A DNA stretch of 15,442 nucleotides, from contig BQKZ01008601.1 of NCBI GenBank assembly GCA_036244855.1, positions 8,937 through 24,378 on the forward strand, in the 5' to 3' direction. Below, in pieces: positions 14,476-15,442 of this stretch. A model generated the notes under the pieces. That model saw nothing but the letters and a program-made list of their open reading frames with translations. It did not search any database and was not told the origin of the DNA. The position numbers were made by a program, and so were the translations under genes. Within the stretch, counting starts at the first letter, position 1. Each line of letters opens with the position of its first letter. This DNA comes from Temnopleurus reevesii (taxonomy: Eukaryota; Echinodermata; Echinoidea; Temnopleuroida; Temnopleuridae).

Positions 14476-14700
14476 TAATGAAAAAAAACATAGGCGTCAA
14501 GGGTGCCTCTGGATTTCAATTTCAGGCAAAGTCGGACCTGAATCTTAATTGGGCCTGACAAATGACACAAAATATGGCCCCTAATCATGCTATTTTGGGT
14601 CTCAAACTTACATATAGACGGTACAAGTCAAAATTATTTTTGTAGTAACTGCATTAATTTCCCGGTGTAAATATTGTGGTGTCCAGGGGCTCTCCAATCT
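14476..14700. other. Unique segment between duplicated satellite blocks
   Basis: About 220 bp without recognised gene or repeat. It separates the two copies of the block found at 14197-14482 and 14701-15005. Confidence 0.5.
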
Positions 14701-15005
14701 ATAGGAATACGTGCAAACTCAATATCGGATATATCAATCAAAACCAAGATTGCATTAAAGCTTGAACACCCTAGAGTACAAAATGACCAATGACAGAGAA
14801 ATTTTCAGCTTTTTGGGGGTCGAAAGACACCTCTAAAATTTCGGTCGCCCATATTGTACAAAATCAACTTTAATAGTATAGTATAGTATATTTATCAAGA
14901 TCATACTTTGTCAATAGGTCTGTGTACAAAATTCGTCATAATGGAATCATGAACACTGATGAATGCACCGGAAACAATTGTTATAAGTGTTTATTTGAAA
15001 TAATA
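14701..15005 (+). repeat. Duplicate of 14197-14482 with a small AT insertion
   Basis: From ATAGGAATACGTGCAAA to the GAAACAATTGTTATA and GTGTTTATTTGA-AATAAT blocks, this copy repeats the sequence starting at 14197 with scattered substitutions, offset by 504 bp at the start. It contains an added TAGTATAGTATAGTATA stretch (about 14872-14893). Confidence 0.85.
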
Positions 15006-15060
15006 AACAGGCCTCGAATTGGCCGACTGCCACCGACGGCCATGGCCGTGGGTACTACCT

Positions 15061-15140
15061 ACGAGTCCGACAGCCCACGAGTCCGACAGCCCACGAGTCC
15101 GACAGCCTACGAGTCCGACAGCTTACGAGGCCGACAATTT
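15061..15140 (+). repeat. 16-bp minisatellite, five copies
   Basis: The unit ACGAGTCCGACAGCCC starts at 15061, 15077, 15093, 15109 and 15125; the last copies are slightly altered. Isolated TCCGACA words continue nearby (about 15203 and 15418), so the array may once have been longer. It is GC-richer than its surroundings. Confidence 0.9.
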
Positions 15141-15238
15141 GAATAATTGGTGCACGAAGTAGACATTACGTAAAAACGAATTAGAGTCAGACAACTCAAT
15201 AATCCGACAAAATTTTGAAAACGCACATGATTACGACC

Positions 15239-15352
15239 TAGCTATGGATAGCTCCCTGGAATAGTTTTTGACATTTTTTGACATTGTCACTACTCCCTGG
15301 AGTAGTGACAATGTCAAAAAATGTCAAAAACTATTCCAGGGATACATAGCTA
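15239..15352. mobile_element. 114-bp hairpin element with 9-bp TSD
   Basis: Outer ends TAGCTATG and CATAGCTA enclose a perfect 44-bp inverted repeat (15253-15296 with 15299-15342) around a 2-nt spacer. ATTACGACC flanks it at 15230-15238 and 15353-15361. Six extra bases in the left arm (near 15247-15252) are the only asymmetry. It has no coding capacity. Duplication length and fold-back shape match the two TAGTCCAGTT elements, but the sequence is unrelated beyond the first three bases. Confidence 0.9.
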
Positions 15353-15361
15353 ATTACGACC

Positions 15362-15442
15362 GAACATAAATTTTGAATATGAGACCGACTCTAGGTAAAA
15401 TTGGTCTAGTATTACTAGTCCGACAGCACTTTATTTACGTTA
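15362..15442. other. Window end, no gene seen
   Basis: AT-rich tail containing one more AGTCCGACAGC word (about 15414-15424) related to the minisatellite at 15061-15140. Confidence 0.6.

Overview
This window looks like transposon-rich, AT-leaning intergenic DNA from an animal nucleus, most likely a marine invertebrate. Evidence for this is an LTR retrotransposon primed by a eukaryotic tRNA-Leu-like 3' end, LINE fragments, several hairpin MITEs, a YY1-type ATTGGTT/CRE promoter with a splice donor, and no operon-like genes. The TGCCTCCGCC repeat with TGACCTTTGACC motifs resembles repeats I recall from marine invertebrate genomes (hemichordate, echinoderm, mollusc, amphioxus); I cannot name the species. 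No intact host gene is visible.

Left part (82-4147): a fold-back-like element whose two ends are long imperfect inverted arms (about 82-880 and 3575-4147) built of ~158-bp subrepeats. A 259-bp hairpin MITE with a 9-bp target duplication sits in the left arm. Between the arms are two pieces of a decayed minus-strand LINE (endonuclease 1868-2300, reverse transcriptase 864-1060). They are separated by a 0.78-kb TGCCTCCGCC-ended element that carries a 160-bp tandem array with nuclear-receptor DR1 motifs. Then follow a promoter plus first exon resembling Crypton/DUF3504-type genes (2764-3277) and a 168-bp hairpin. A degenerate 195-bp tandem repeat follows at 4195-4850.

Centre (5290-10935): a structurally complete minus-strand Ty3/Gypsy element. 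It has 146/155-bp LTRs, a tRNA-Leu-like primer site, a polypurine tract and a CCTGG target duplication. The gag-pol is broken by in-frame UAG codons, frameshifts, a lost integrase catalytic Asp, a second copy of the 9-bp-TSD MITE, and a 384-bp in-frame tandem amplification of gag that ends exactly at an N (9110). The nucleocapsid and the protease active site are absent at that N.

Right part (10936-15442): the young Gypsy appears to have landed in an older plus-strand Gypsy relative. What remains of that older element is a primer-site-like motif, a leader with a GATA-hairpin repeat array, and a degraded gag with two zinc knuckles and a protease start (12559-13676). Satellite-like 188-bp repeats, a segmental duplicate of them, a 16-bp tandem repeat and a third 9-bp-TSD hairpin element (15239-15352) complete the window. 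The recurring theme is nested insertion, with small 9-bp-TSD hairpin elements as the most distinctive component.
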